This document shows, piece after piece, positions 40,456 through 52,639 of a stretch of 64,000 nucleotides of DNA. The stretch is from Apoderus coryli (lineage: Eukaryota; Arthropoda; Insecta; Coleoptera; Attelabidae), in contig OU452198.1 in assembly GCA_911728435.2 (NCBI GenBank), forward strand, positions 6,544,001-6,608,000, given 5' to 3'. The number at the start of each line of letters is the position of its first letter. Within the stretch, counting starts at the first letter, position 1. The notes beneath the pieces were generated by a model. It had not been told where the DNA came from and made no database searches. It saw only the letters and a program-made list of their open reading frames with translations. A program made the position numbers and the translations under genes.

Positions 40456-41435
40456 TATGGAGGATTATATCGCTAAAAACCGTATGCGCATTCGATTGCG
40501 CAACAGAATAAAGAGATATATAGAAACCGCCATTTTGATGTAGTTTTGTTGCCAAGTTATTTCAGTGCCTTCTAATTTTTATACCATAACATGTTTAAAG
40601 GACACATAAAATTAATATATGGTGGTGTAAAAATATTAGAATAATCTAATATTTTTCTATATCATTATGAAAGAGATATGATACAATTGTTGGTTGTATT
40701 ACTGCGAAATTATATTTATATCTTAAATGTGGCAACATTAGCCTTTCCCACATCAAATTTGACATTTTATCAGGTTTCATCCATATATTCTAATCCTTAT
40801 ATTTTATATTATTATCCTAATAAGCTGTGATATTATACGTAGAGAGAGCGAATCCAAAAAACGCAAAAATCAACAGGGAGTTCTATTAAAAAAACACATA
40901 ACTTTTCAAGGCCTTTGGGATATCCTGCATAATATAAAAATTGGTTTTTAAAATTAGGCATATCATACCCCTATACATCCAACAAGTGTTTGAATGCTTT
41001 ATATTTTAGCTGCCAATGTCGATCAAAAAACCGATGAGGTTTATTTTTCTTTGTTGTCATAAAAAATAGCCCAAAATGGGACTCGGTACAGGGTGGACAA
41101 ATTTCGATGCCGATATTTATCTCTGACTGCTATAAAAACAATTTTCACGTAACTCTAATAGCCACTTGTTGGAAACAATCAATACAAGCATTCAATTTAG
41201 TTATTTCTTTGTTTACATGTTGGCAACACTGTGTGAACTTACGGCCAACATTAAATGATATAGATAGTAAGGTTAAGTTAGAATTGAACGCATGTTATAT
41301 TTTGTTCCATGATTAATTTATGTTGTTAATTTTTCATCACAATTTATTTGTTCATTATTAAATAATTAAACTTTATTTAGTTGTGTTTTAACTCAAAACC
41401 CTAATAATAACACCACTGAAAAAATATGAAGGAAA
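40456..41435. other. No gene recognised
   Basis: A tip-like TACAGGGTGGACAAATTTCG at about 41088 is the only repeat end recognised. The rest is AT-rich spacer. Confidence 0.4.
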
Positions 41436-41590
41436 CAAGAAAGTTACAAAAAATCAAAATCACCCTGTATAAAGGAAACTAACCATGTTAGGGGAGCGCT
41501 TCGTCAAAAAATGGAACGTGACGTGTTACTTAGTTTTGCTCCATTACCTATAAAAACATCGAAATTTGGCGACCCTGTACTTCAGAGCAG
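41436..41590 (+). repeat. Second copy of the 8.9-kb repeat
   Basis: Shares AAAATCA..TCACCCTGTATA, AGGAAACTAA and GGAACGTGACGTGTTACTTA with 8905-9085, with short deletions. It is followed by GACCCTGTACTTCAG. Confidence 0.6.
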
Positions 41591-42584
41591 CCTGTATATT
41601 CTGCGTTAAAATGTGAAATACAAGTGAACACTTTTGAAATAAGAAACCACCCAACGATGAATTTGTAATTGAGTTTGTAACTTAATGAAGCTGAAATTAA
41701 ATTTGGATTTGTTATCTTTCGTTTCCTTACAACATACATACCTAATAGGTACATCTAACTATAATAACCTCATGGGTATAGTTATGTAATATGAGAATAG
41801 AACAAGTAAGAATTACAAGAAAACTATCGCCTGTATAGATTTTTTTGTTTCATATAAATAACAGAAGGATATGATGTGTAAACCTACCGGTTATTTTAGA
41901 GATAAACAGCTATACGTTTTATATGGACAACGTTCGTTGGTAGTAGGAAGTATTGAATTTCGTTATTTATGAAAATATTATGTATTTATCTATATTATGC
42001 CTTTAAACGCAAAATTTTCCACTAAATCTTGAACCTTCTTTCGTTCTCAAACGCTATGCCATATTCTTATGCCTAAATGTTAAGGTTTGCGAAATAAAAG
42101 CAAGTTTCTATAAAACCTATTTATTTGTAAAAACCAATGCTTCAAGAAGAGATAGGAAGGAGCATGTGGGCCGTTTGACAGTTAATACGTGCGACGTTAG
42201 TCGGCCATATTGAGTAACCACGTTTTGTGTATTTTAATTGAAAAGAGCCAAGCTCACCACCAACAAAACTAATTTGTTTTTTTTTGTCACCTTTTATTTT
42301 GTTGTAAACATACAAATATAATACTCTATTATTATATTAAAATCACTGTTTATATTGTAAGTTTTAATAACAACAATTTTCAGCTTTTTGTTCAATCGAA
42401 TGTAGAAGAAAAAAAAGTCAGATGACTAAACTTATAACATTTAGAAGAAAATAAATTGTTCATATGTATAGGTGAAGATTACATTCCCTTTTTGTAAATC
42501 CTTAAGGCAATATGATATTGTGACATTCCTTACATAATTCAGTTCCAAGACAATTTAGAACTCTATCATATCCTTTAAACAAAA
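41591..42584. other. No gene recognised
   Basis: AT-rich sequence without recognisable coding frames or repeat ends. Confidence 0.4.
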
Positions 42585-42790
42585 CGTATACGTCACTGGC
42601 TTTGCCTTAACTCCCTAGTTAAGGCAAAGCCACTGACGTATACGTAAACGTATATTTTGACATCTACGCATGCGCTCTTTAAATTTATGATACGTTTGAC
42701 GGTACGAAGGCCGTAAACATATATGTACCTCTACGCGTATCGTATACTTAAACCAAAGATTAATCTACACAATAGATAGTCAGCCCAATG
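42585..42790. repeat. Hairpin and MITE end related to 46.3-46.8 kb
   Basis: ACGTATACGTCACTGGCTTT with GCCTTAACT faces its near-perfect complement across a 4-base loop (42586-42645, arms about 29 bp). The right part (AAAGATTAATCTACACAATA at about 42756) is the reverse complement of 46297-46320, and GCCTTAACTCCCT recurs at about 46757. The two regions are opposed copies of one family. Confidence 0.65.
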
Positions 42791-43182
42791 CATTAAAATG
42801 AGAACATCTCTAAGTATGCCAGCCACTACGTGGCGTAGACTAGCGTGTAAAGCATAGAGCAGTATTGTCACAGCCAGAAACCGTTTTGTAGTTTATTAAT
42901 ATCAGAAACAAAACGCAACGTATAACAATTATTTACATCATTTGCAACAGTTATGCACCGACAATGCTGTATTGTCAGAGAGAGAGATTGATGAAATTCT
43001 GTATTAATCTGGAGGGGATACGTAGGGAGGGTAGAAAAAAAAACAAGCGAATGTGGTGTGTGTCGTGCTGTTGCCGATTCGTCGGTAAAAGAAACACACA
43101 GGGTGATTTATTACAAGTACAGTATTGAAATAAAAGCCTTATCTCTATGAATTAAATTTAATATAATAATATTTAATCCATG

Positions 43183-43224
43183 TCATACATGTTTCAAGAC
43201 TAGACCAGTCCCATGATCAGTGGC
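43183..43224 (-). ncRNA. Degraded hammerhead-like motif, family A, left arm
   Basis: Minus strand: GCCA, then CUGAUCA in place of CUGAUGA, stem II GGGAC/GUCUU, GAAAC, AU, GUA. The changed core G would abolish canonical activity. Confidence 0.4.
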
Positions 43225-43350
43225 GAACAATCATTAAATGAAAAGCTTTTAGATAGAAACATACTTCTGGCTCCATTGTAATAATTTGTTGATGTATATA
43301 AAAAAATCTAAATATCTAAAAGCTAAAAGCTTTTGATTTAATTATTGCTC

Positions 43351-43396
43351 GCCACTGTTTATGGGACTGGTCTAGTCTTGAAACATGTTGTATGGC
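43351..43396 (+). ncRNA. Degraded hammerhead-like motif, family A, right arm
   Basis: Plus strand: GCCA, CUGUUUA, stem II GGGAC/GUCUU, GAAAC, then GUUGUAUGGC. The core is clearly lost, while stem I and GAAAC persist. Confidence 0.35.
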
Positions 43397-43442
43397 ATGG
43401 ATTAATGATTATTAGGTATATTAAATTTATTTCGTGGATATT

Positions 43443-43891
43443 AGACTTTTATACCAATACCGAAATCAAGTAGGTATTAATGTACATTATTCTTTGTCAA
43501 AATTATAACTCCACTTAAGAATTGACTAGATACTTTTTCAATTTATTACATATATTTTAAATATTTCACGTAGACAATGTGGCAAAGATGTAACAAGATT
43601 GTTGTAGATCTTATAATACCTATAATAAAAAAATTATCAGTGCTACCTATATTATATTAGGTATACATATTATGGTTGTTTTCATACCTACTGATTTTGT
43701 TTTGAAGAGAATTACCTAATATATTAAATTAAATTTAATCTTTGGCTGCGTAGTTATTTTTTTTGTGAATATTTTTTAACTTATTTTGTGTTTTTCTAAT
43801 TTTAGACTAATTATATTATTTTGTGTTGTGTTTTTTTTTTATTTGAGAAACTTCCTAGTTAGTGACTAAATAATTTTTGTGTTTTGTGAAA
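43443..43891. other. No gene recognised; upstream of a THAP exon
   Basis: AT-rich sequence that may include the 5' UTR or promoter of the exon at 43892. No TATA box or initiator can be chosen with confidence. Confidence 0.35.
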
Positions 43892-44033
43892 ATGGAAAGA
43901 AACAATTCGAAATTAAGTCGTAACCAATGTGCTTTTCGAAATTGTAACAACAGTTACAGAAACAATCGAGAGGTACATTTCTTTCGATTTCCTAAAGAAG
44001 AAGATCGATGCAGAAAATGGGTTATAAATTCAG
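43892..44033 (+). CDS. First exon of a THAP-domain protein (partial)
   Basis: The ATG at 43892 opens MERNNSKLSRNQCAFRNC. It continues to FFRFPKEEDRCRKWVINSG and then CAG|GTATAAG, a good 5' splice site that would end the exon in phase 1. Cys-x4-Cys, the FRFP motif and the following Arg..Trp are the first half of a THAP zinc finger, a DNA-binding domain found in P-element transposases and in many insect host proteins. The second half (Cys-x2-His) must lie in another exon. I cannot find it on the plus strand downstream. Whether this is a host gene or a P-like transposon is open. Confidence 0.6.
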
Positions 44034-44040
44034 GTATAAG

Positions 44041-47000
44041 TTCCACTTTATAGGTTTAGGTACTTAAATTTTACTTCTTTTTAATGTTTCTTCGGGTAAA
44101 TAATAAGTTCGGTAGGAATAGGGCTTTGGGTATCAAACAAAAAAGATAGAAAATAGAAATTTGACATAGGGGTAGTTCTAAGCATTTACAAGTTTGTGAC
44201 GTGTAGCGATTTTCGATGCCGCCCCCGGAGGTATACATGAGGGCGGCGCAATGCCGTTTTAAATATCTCGTTTCGCTTTCTTGGAAAATAAAAAATTATA
44301 ACTGATAACTGACACTTAGTACTTAACCCATTAATCCCCAACGTTGCGTAAACGAAACATTTTTTAATTTTTTTTTTCCAATGTGCCAGTAAAAAAAATA
44401 CTTGTGTTGGCAATAGGATATAATCAGTTGTTACTTCTCGTCCGGCCATCGTCTATCAACTTTCTCTCACCGGGCATATTGCCTGCTCACACTAGATGTC
44501 TGCGTAAAATTAAATGTATCCGTTTGGTGGGTAGTTTTGATTACAATAAGTCGGTGCCAAGCCCAAGCTCGAAACAAAATAAATCTATATTTACCTACTA
44601 CCTATTTGGCTTGGTACCGACTATTATGTGCATTGTTGTCTTTTGAATGATATTTGTATTTTGTTATTTTTCGTATTTTTTATTAGTTCTTTTGACAGCT
44701 CTGGTGTCATCAATACACCTGTATCCCGAATTGCACCAAATTGCGATGCTATTGAACAAGCATATAATCCTAAATATAATATTATTTTTGAACTTTGAAT
44801 GTACATATGAAATTTGTATCTTAAAATTAGTCAAAGAATCACCCTTTAAAGTTTGTACAAGTACTTATGCAACACCCTGTATACATAGATACTTTGATTT
44901 GCAATTTGCAAATCTGTTAAACTAGGTAATGCTGTTTTTTTTTATTTACTTTCAAATATGGTGTTATGTAATTGTATTCAAATTAAATGTTTGGGGATGA
45001 TATTTACGAGTTTTATTTTTTTATATAGAGAAACTGTTATTCAGTTTTTAAGGATCAATCTGAAGCAGACGATTGTACTTGTTAAAACATGAAAAAAGTT
45101 ATTGTCGTGATACTTTTAACACCCTGTTGGTGGGTTTTTAAAGCTTTTTACGAAACGTGTTAACAATACAATCTACATAAATCGTTATTTTTTTAAAGTT
45201 TTATGATCATTGCACAAAAACCAATATTAGGGAGACTGTAAGTTTTTTTTCAATTCGGCGTTGCAGAATTTGAACCTAATTGTGATAATTGTGTTATTTT
45301 ACTAGTATAGATATTTTTGAGTAAATTAATTCGGTTATAATCGATGAGTAGAATCTTTGGAGTAAAATACATTTCACAAAAACCCTGAACCATGTTTCTC
45401 AATAGATTTAAATTTTCATTAAAAACAGATTAAAAATTCTAATTTTTTACATCCTGCATTTCGAAACCGTATTTTTTTAAATAATTATTGTCATGCTGGA
45501 AATTTCAAACCTTATTTACTTCAGCAACTTGTAAAAAGCACAGCCTTTTTAATATTAACATTTCTTAAAATCGATAATACGCGATAACGATGACTTTCTA
45601 TCAATATCACAGAAGGATACATTTATTACGTATATAATTTGTTAGATTTTACATCTCCGAATTGAAACACACGCAAAAAATGTGCATAAAAAAGTTAGGG
45701 TAGCATTTCACGCCTGTATGAGTCTGAGATTTATTTTTTCATAATGTTAACAAGTTGAATCTGCTGTTTGAGTTTGATCCTTAAAACTGAATCAGATAAT
45801 AAGCGGAAGTCCTATCTATAACGCCAAATTTCGTTAATTTAAATATAACTTTTTGATGCATCCTTATATCCGAAATTTAAAATTAAATGACTAAAATAAT
45901 ATTATTTTAGTCATTTAAAATTATTGTCTAAAACATTTAATGAACCAGCCCTGTATATTTATACTATTATAGTAATTTCTTTTATTTTCGTCCATACACA
46001 TTAATCTTTGCGTAGATAGGTGTACGTACACCATATAATTTTATATTAACCGACAAAAAACACTGCTGCACAGTAGTACATATATGATACCTATAATATA
46101 AAAACAAACTCCCACCTCGTAGGGGAAAGTATACTCGTCCTTGTCTAACATTGCCCATATGATTATTTTATTTCAACACAATACATATAACACCATCTAC
46201 AATTTCCATAATTTCCATGGTTACATGTTTTTCTAATAGATGTAGCTCGTGTCGAGACAGTTTCAATTTTTGTTTTCTTTCCCATATACGCTGACTATCT
46301 ATTGTGTAGATTAATCTTTGCTTAAACGTATTGAACCGATTGTTGTCGGAATTACATGAACTTGTACGAATATCTAGAATAGAACAACAAAAACTGTGAA
46401 TCTTTTTATAAAAAATTAAGCTAAGCTATTTTGCAATAAATACTTTATTATTATTAGTAGTAGTAGTTTATTTTGTAACAATTATAAACATTTTTCTGTT
46501 ATTGTTTATAGGTATACATAATAACATATATAGGTATTTGGTTAATGATTAAAAAAACAATAATATTAACAACATAGTAAATGGAAGTAGAAAAATCTAA
46601 AAGAGTCTTTTTCTCAAGTAAAGTGTTATCTCTACCTTCCACATTTACGATACGTATTGGATGGCACCTTAACTCTATTTTGAATGACTGGTTATCTAAT
46701 GTAAACATAACCAAAATCTCACGTTTACGTATGGAGATACGTATACGTCCTCGGTTTTGCCTTAACTCCCTATTGGACAGTTGAAGTGCTTCCATTTACG
46801 TAAACGAAAACGTGAAAGTTGACAGCTCCGCGTGCGCACGTCGATTTTCTTTGCGTTTGTGTATACGGCGCTAGGTGATCTCGCGTGCCTCCACGTAGTG
46901 CCCGTTATCGCTTATACGCGACCCGAATCGCCCCGAACTGGAATTCGGTCAATACCGATCGTGTTCTGTCATGTCATTTGTTTGTATGATAAATTTATTG

Positions 47001-48650
47001 TTTCGTACTTTTCTACATAGCTCAATTAGATCTTTGCACTCACAAAATATTTATTGGTTACAATTAAGAATATCAATAGTCCTCAAAATAAAAATTTAAA
47101 GTTAAGTCTCTCGATGACGCGCCACGAATTGTTACACTTCAACTAGCTTTTTGAACCATTCCGTAAACGTCTAGTTTGTACGTTAACGTATACGTTAGCG
47201 TTTACGTTTGGTTACAACTTCAAGTGTCTATTATCTGCATTAGTTAACGTTTCGCTGATCCCTCTATTAGCGTCATCAAAGCCACTTTGCGTTAACATGG
47301 TTAAACTAAACCACACCAACAATGTCTTTAATCCTAAAAGATTAAAAACTATAGTGAAACTATTATGCCACGTATAACCGCTGTTTCTAAGCGCCATTAC
47401 AAGAAGACTACGATAAGATTTTTCTAACAGAACTTTTTATATATTATGTTAAAGACAAAAGGTGAAAATCAAAAGATGAATACATTATCTAAACTCAACG
47501 TAATGATAAACTCCACGTACAATGGACTATTTCTATAATATAAACTCAAGGTTTCTAAGAATTAGGTACAATGCTTAGAACGGTTTGCATTTCAACCTAT
47601 TACTTGATACCCTTTGTTAAATTTAATCCATCTACTAAAAATAATTTCTGAGACATTTCTTAAATAAATATATTCTTAGGTGGAAAGAGAGATTGAATTT
47701 CTCACTTAATTCAATTGATTTGGTAAAAGGAACTTGCGATTTAATACTAATGGCAGATATAACAAATCGTCAACTGCCTAAATGTCGCGATTATTTTCAA
47801 TAAAGTAAAATTAATTTCGTTATAATTTTGTGTGAAAATTTTAATATTTAAGTTTTCGTTAACTTAATATTCAACTGTTCAAAAACATGCTTAAGTCGAT
47901 TTGACCGTCTCTGTTGGGGTTTATGCCACGACTAGCTGCATCTTTTCCAGCACCTTTACAACAAAATTAAGACAGAAAATAAAGATGACACCATGTCAAA
48001 ATAGTTCTAAATCTTCTTTAAAGTGCTATATATACAGACCTTTACTATCGAAAACTATCGTTTGTACTTATAAACTATCGATAGCGTTTCGTAGTAGGTA
48101 ACCACTACATACATACTGTATAACAACCGTTACAACCAGTATATAAACATTATTCTATGGTTACAACCACAGATCTAGAGTTTCTAGTTTTGTGGTTACA
48201 ACCAGCTCATTAATTCGGCCATCCAGTATATCCACAGAAATCTTATATTATATTCTAGAGTATATATATATATACTCTAGAATGATAATCATGTAGTACA
48301 AAAATGTAACCAAAAGTGTAGAGCTGTCCATAATGCGCATGATCACCAGTAACTTATTTTTCAACAGGACCGGCTTTGATTAAATGTAATATTACTGTTG
48401 TATATTTAAAATTAAATTTTACCATTTGGTAACATTCAAATAAAAAATGGAATAAAGGAATTTAAGAAATAAAAAATTACATTAAATATCTAAATACTTT
48501 ATTGTCTAACAGGTACAACCCAATAATAATAAATCTAAGCAGAAACGAGAAATAAGTAAAAATTCTAATACTGGAAAATATCTTAAGGACTTGAGCATTC
48601 TAATTATTTATTTTATTATTATATAATATTTGTTTGTTTATACAACCACC
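44041..48650. other. Mostly gene-free region with repeat fragments
   Basis: Mariner-type ends occur at about 44872 (CACCCTGTATACATAG), 45118 (AACACCCTGTTGGTGG) and 45948 (AGCCCTGTATATT). Opposed copies of the 42.6-kb MITE family lie at about 46284-46840, together with CGTATACG-rich segments to about 47210. A perfect 38-bp palindrome is at 45882. From about 48190 an ATTCTAGAGTATATAT repeat begins, mirrored near 49822. The frames listed by length here look like chance or repeat shadows. Confidence 0.45.
45882..45919. repeat. Perfect 38-bp palindrome
   Basis: TTTAAATGAC-type half site: the left 19 bases ending CTAAAATAAT are exactly complementary to the right 19 beginning ATTATTTTAG, with no spacer. 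Confidence 0.85.
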
Positions 48651-48663
48651 TTAGGCGTCTTAC

Positions 48664-48825
48664 CTCTCTACAGCCTTCAAAGAAGGGGTGCAAGAAACAG
48701 TGACTTCACAAATATTTTCCGTGTCCATGTAAACCACTTCCATATCATCCGTACTACTCGCAATAGTATTTTGTGACAAAACATGGTTGGTAGAACTTTT
48801 ATTCTCAGCAATTTCATGGAGGATT
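48664..48825 (-). CDS. Possible exon of a minus-strand gene
   Basis: An open segment reads ILHEIAENKSSTNHVL.. to ..SCTPSLKAVER. It is bounded by an acceptor-like TTAATTATAG at its start and a strong donor GAGAG|GTAAGA at its end, where the stop of the simple frame would overlap the donor. It lies 140 bases beyond the THAP-type exon at 48978-49187, on the same strand. I do not recognise the sequence. A phase-compatible join to the THAP exon could not be found. Confidence 0.35.
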
Positions 48826-48977
48826 CTATAATTAAGTATAGTCCAGTTTAACAACAGAATTCAAACGAACTTTGTATACCTACACAACGTAAAAAATATA
48901 TTCTTGACATACATATCATGCATTTTTGACAGACTGCTTTTAAGTAAACAGTGTCTTGATATCAAACGATTAAGAAT

Positions 48978-49187
48978 TTAACTTCCACTCTCATTTACAT
49001 AATCTCTTCTTTTCAACAAAAGTTGGGAAACTGCATCGGGTACGAGGGTGATGCTCTTGCCGTCTTCTCTACAAATGATATCTTCTGCAGCGAAATGCTT
49101 ACTGCATATGACATTCCCATCACATACATTTTCTGTACTAGGATCCCAATGCCGGCATCCAAACATCATGTCTTTTTTTTTGTCAAG
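48978..49187 (-). CDS. Second-half THAP exon (partial)
   Basis: After TTTTTAG the frame reads LDKKKDMMFGCRHWDPSTEN and then VICSKHFAAEDI and ITLVPDAV. W-x-P, Cys-x2-His-Phe and the following Val-Pro are the C-terminal half of a THAP finger. It must therefore be spliced from an upstream exon carrying the first Cys pair. The minus-strand THAP-like exon at 58750-58850 ends in phase 2, while this one needs phase 0, so the two do not join as drawn. It may be a gene with its first exon elsewhere, or a pseudogene. The frame ends at a TAA; a donor inside the last codons is possible. Confidence 0.45.
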   Translation of the reverse strand, partial: LDKKKDMMFGCRHWDPSTENVCDGNVICSKHFAAEDIICREDGKSITLVPDAVSQLLLKRRDYVNESGS

Positions 49188-50046
49188 CTAAAAATGAGTA
49201 TCATGTCAATGGTATCATATTGACTCAAACTGAGACTGTTAAAAACCCGAAACAATAACTTACTGAAAATATTTAATACCAGGAATGAGACCGTCATTTT
49301 TACACCACAACACTATACACCTCATTGTTTGTTAAATAAACGAACTAAAACCAAAATAACAAATATTAAAAACAATTTTAATCACAAATAGGTATATCTA
49401 TCAACAATTAAAATATACCACGAATAAAACCATAACTCAATTATAAAACCTATCTGAATTGTTGTGAAGCCGACTCTGACAGATATTCCCACTACGATAA
49501 ACGTCATTTGCGAAAACAGACGCTGTTGCGAAATCTCCTAAATTTAATAAGATTTGGAAAAAAATGTTTCGTTCATATTGCTGAAAACTAAACAGTATGC
49601 AATTTTACCGATAACATTTAATTATTTGATTTTGTCAAGCAGTTTCGTATGACGCAACATATGGATTTATTTATAAAACAGATATGTCGCATAAATTCTG
49701 TAAGGCGAACGACAAAATAGTTCAGCTCTGTACTGAAAATAAGTTACTGAGGAGCATGCGTAGTTCGTGAAAACTCTGCATACCCGTTACACTTTTTGGT
49801 ATTCGGCTGGATTTAATTAGCATTCTAGAGTACATATATAATATAAGATTTCTATGAGTATATCGAGGCTCATGTGCTCCTGAACAGCTCTCTTCACTTT
49901 TATTCTTTCGTTTTGTTCTTGCACTCACTTCAATTCACTCAAGTTATGTTACGAAGGCCATAGAAGAGGAAAAAGAAACAACCATTTCACATTTCACAGA
50001 TCAGCTAAATTTTAACCATTTGGCCAGCTGTGTTTCCGGTGTAAAC
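49188..50046. other. Upstream region of the two-exon gene, with MITE remnants
   Basis: 49720-49870 is an opposed copy of 48160-48360 (AAAATAAGTTACT, GCATGCG and ATTCTAGAGTA). No promoter element can be named with confidence. Confidence 0.4.
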
Positions 50047-50061
50047 ATGTCTGAAACTGAG
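50047..50061 (+). CDS. First coding exon of a small two-exon gene (partial)
   Basis: ATG TCT GAA ACT GAG (MSETE) is followed directly by GTATGC, a 5' splice site, in phase 0. The next exon at 53826 begins, after TTTATTTTGTAG, in the same phase and is open to its stop. A 15-base coding exon would be weak evidence alone, but the matching phase and strong acceptor support the join. The product would be 96 residues. Confidence 0.45.
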
Positions 50062-50117
50062 GTATGCTAGTGTATAATATATTTGATTAAATAATGTTTT
50101 ATTTATTTATTTATTAG

Positions 50118-51430
50118 CTCTCCATATCATATATGTAATATATATATGGAGAAAAATTTTTTTTGTCTTAATTTCACCGGAAATACTTGTTTTTGGTCAT
50201 TTTAAACATCAATAATTAGTTAGTAGTAACTGTTGCCCTCGAGGCACGAATAGCTCTCCATATTTAAGTGTAAAACTAATAATTTGATGACCTTTTTGTC
50301 ATTTATCTAAAACTTATATGTATTTTTTTTGTTTTAGACATCAGCTATTTTTTTTTAAGTATCGGGTTTTGTTCCTTTTTCTTCTCTTTGGAGGCACTAT
50401 TTATACGTACATATTTTATATTTAAGATCTTCTACGCCAAGTTGAAAATAGTTTTTTTTATAATAAAAATTATTTTGCCTCCTTTTCTACTATTTACGAA
50501 GGCCTATGTAAACAAAATTGTTATGCTGCATGTTGTAGGTTAGCTTATATCAAAGCTATATATAATTAGCCAATTTTTCTGTTATATTTGCAATTTTTTT
50601 TTAATGTTTTTGACCCTTTTTTACACTATTTTCTAACGCCTGTGTGAACCAGCTCATTTATGTAACATTTTTTAGGTGATATTTTATTACAACTATGAAA
50701 AATCATTCTGTATTTCGAATAAGCTTAGGAAGTACATATATTTTTTTATTTTGACCCCTTGTAGACTATTTACGAACGCCTATGAAAACAAGTTATTTAT
50801 AACCCATTTTATAGGTTATATTCTATCAAAGCTATAAATAACTAGTCAATATTTCTGCTACTTTTAAGAAGTAAGTTTTTTCTAAGCTTTTGACCCCATT
50901 TATTGGTATGTCAAAGCCATATATAATTATCCAATTTTTCTGGTATATTTGGGAAACGTTTTTTTTTTCGTTTTTGACCCTTTTTTTAAACTCTTTTCGA
51001 ACGCCTGTGTGAACCAATTCTTTTATGGAATATTTTTTAGCTTATATTGTATCACAACTATGAAAAATTATTCCATATTTCGAATAAGTTTAGGAATATT
51101 TTTTATGTTTTGACCCCTTTTCCACTATTTACGAACGCCTATGAAAGTAAGTTATTTATGACACATTTTATAGGTTATATTCTATGAAAACTATAATATT
51201 TCTGCTATGTTTAAGAAATACTTTTTTTTTTCAATCTTATTTACTCCATTTTACACTATTTTCGAACGCCAATGTAATCTAATATTTTATTTTCAATATT
51301 TTAGGTTATATTCAATTAAATGCTTAAAAAATTATGCAGTATTTCGGATAAGTTTAAGAACTATGATTTTTTTTAATTTTTGAACCCTCTTTAAAAAAAA
51401 ATTAAAAACGTTCACTAGCAAATGCACACT
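50118..51430 (+). repeat. Tandem-repeat-bearing dispersed element, block 2
   Basis: It opens AGCTCTCCATATCATATATG, then CCGGAAATACTTG and GCCCTCGAGGCACGAATAGC. About eight degenerate units of roughly 136 bp follow, each with TTTACGAACGCCTATG or TTCGAACGCCTGTGTG. It lies inside the intron and faces block 3. Confidence 0.75.
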
Positions 51431-51838
51431 TATAAAAAACCCACCAAACCAAATAATGGATGTAATAATTTAAATGATATAATGTAGGTATATTATTAAC
51501 TAAATATCAGGAAAGTGTTACCAAATTTATTCTTTCTAACTGATTATTATGAATCGTTCTAGCATCCTGAATAATTCTACTGTTAGATACTCCTGCCATT
51601 AACTGGGAAACAATAGTGGGTTGCTCTGCATTTGATAATCTTTTTGTTCTTAAGTCGTCGCTGTGTACCACATGTGTTTCAGCAAGTTTTACTTATACAG
51701 AACCTGTTAAAAAAATAATATAAACCTATAGCAGTAAAATTACATTAATTTGTTACCATCGGTTGCTATATTGACTGAAATTCGGGAGAAGCACATTCCA
51801 CCAATACGATTAGAACCTCCAGTCTTTATGCTGCGTTT

Positions 51839-51924
51839 TGTATAGTACGACACAGTTAAGAATGATACACTTTTATATGGATAGCCCATTTAAAAACGTA
51901 TATTCTTAACTGTGTCGTACTATA
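51839..51924. repeat. 24-bp inverted repeat with 38-bp spacer
   Basis: GTATAGTACGACACAGTTAA (51839 onward, arm 24 bp ending in GAAT) and its exact complement end at 51924. The loop is AT-rich. No TIR-type transposon is recognised around it. Confidence 0.85.
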
Positions 51925-51929
51925 CATGA

Positions 51930-52149
51930 ACTTACAAAACCTAAAAGCAAGATTTCCACAAACACCCGTATTATTAAGTAGGTAAATAAATGCCCAACCT
52001 CTAGAATCGCTTCTATTGCAGTTATATAATATAATTTTTCTACGACTGTCTTTAAATGCCTTTATTATATGTTCAATCATGATTTGACAATGTAGTACAT
52101 TGTAATGCTGTTTATCATTTATCCGTGCGTAATAATAGTTGCCTAGCAA
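51930..52149 (-). pseudogene. Possible Harbinger nuclease C-terminal fragment
   Basis: A 97-codon minus-strand frame contains HYNVLHCQIMIEHIIKAFKD and SRRKIILYNCNRS. The order resembles the YNxxHxxxRxxIExxFxxLKxR block near the C-terminus of PIF/Harbinger nucleases, but it is short and the match is weak. Confidence 0.3.
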
Positions 52150-52639
52150 CTAGGGGGAAATATTATTACGCACGGATAAAATTTCATTGTGTAATCAATT
52201 GTAATGACAAAAGTAGCGGCGGGCATGAAAAATCACCATAGCAACGCCGAAAATACAAACACCAAATTGACAGTTTTGGTATTTATAATTAATAATAATT
52301 ATAATTAAGTATTTCGCTAATTTCAAAACACATAAACAGTGATAGTGAATATAGTTTAACACCACCTAGTCAATTTAATACTTCTAATTTATCGTATTTA
52401 GGCTTATATGCTAACAAGGGTAAGTTTCGAAAAACAAATATTTGCCTAAAAATTATGTTAAATTTATTCAAAAGTATTAAATCAGTCGTAGAAAAAGTAT
52501 AGTGTGAAACTCACATGAAATGACCATTTCCTACTCGTATGATTTGCAGCACTCGCCTGCGGCTCATGCTGCAAACGATCATACTCGTAGGAAATATATG
52601 TCATTTCATATTCGTTGCACAATATACTATTCTTCTCCA

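Larger units (their letters stand above)
43120..43442. mobile_element. Decayed palindromic ribozyme-bearing element, family A
   Basis: Opposed arms at about 43135-43245 and 43335-43442 share AAATTTAATAT, ATTAATCCATG and hammerhead-like cores. Sequences outside the cores match the single copy at 6661-6746. Each core has point changes, and the gap between the arms is about 90 bp. No clear target duplication is seen. Confidence 0.5.
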
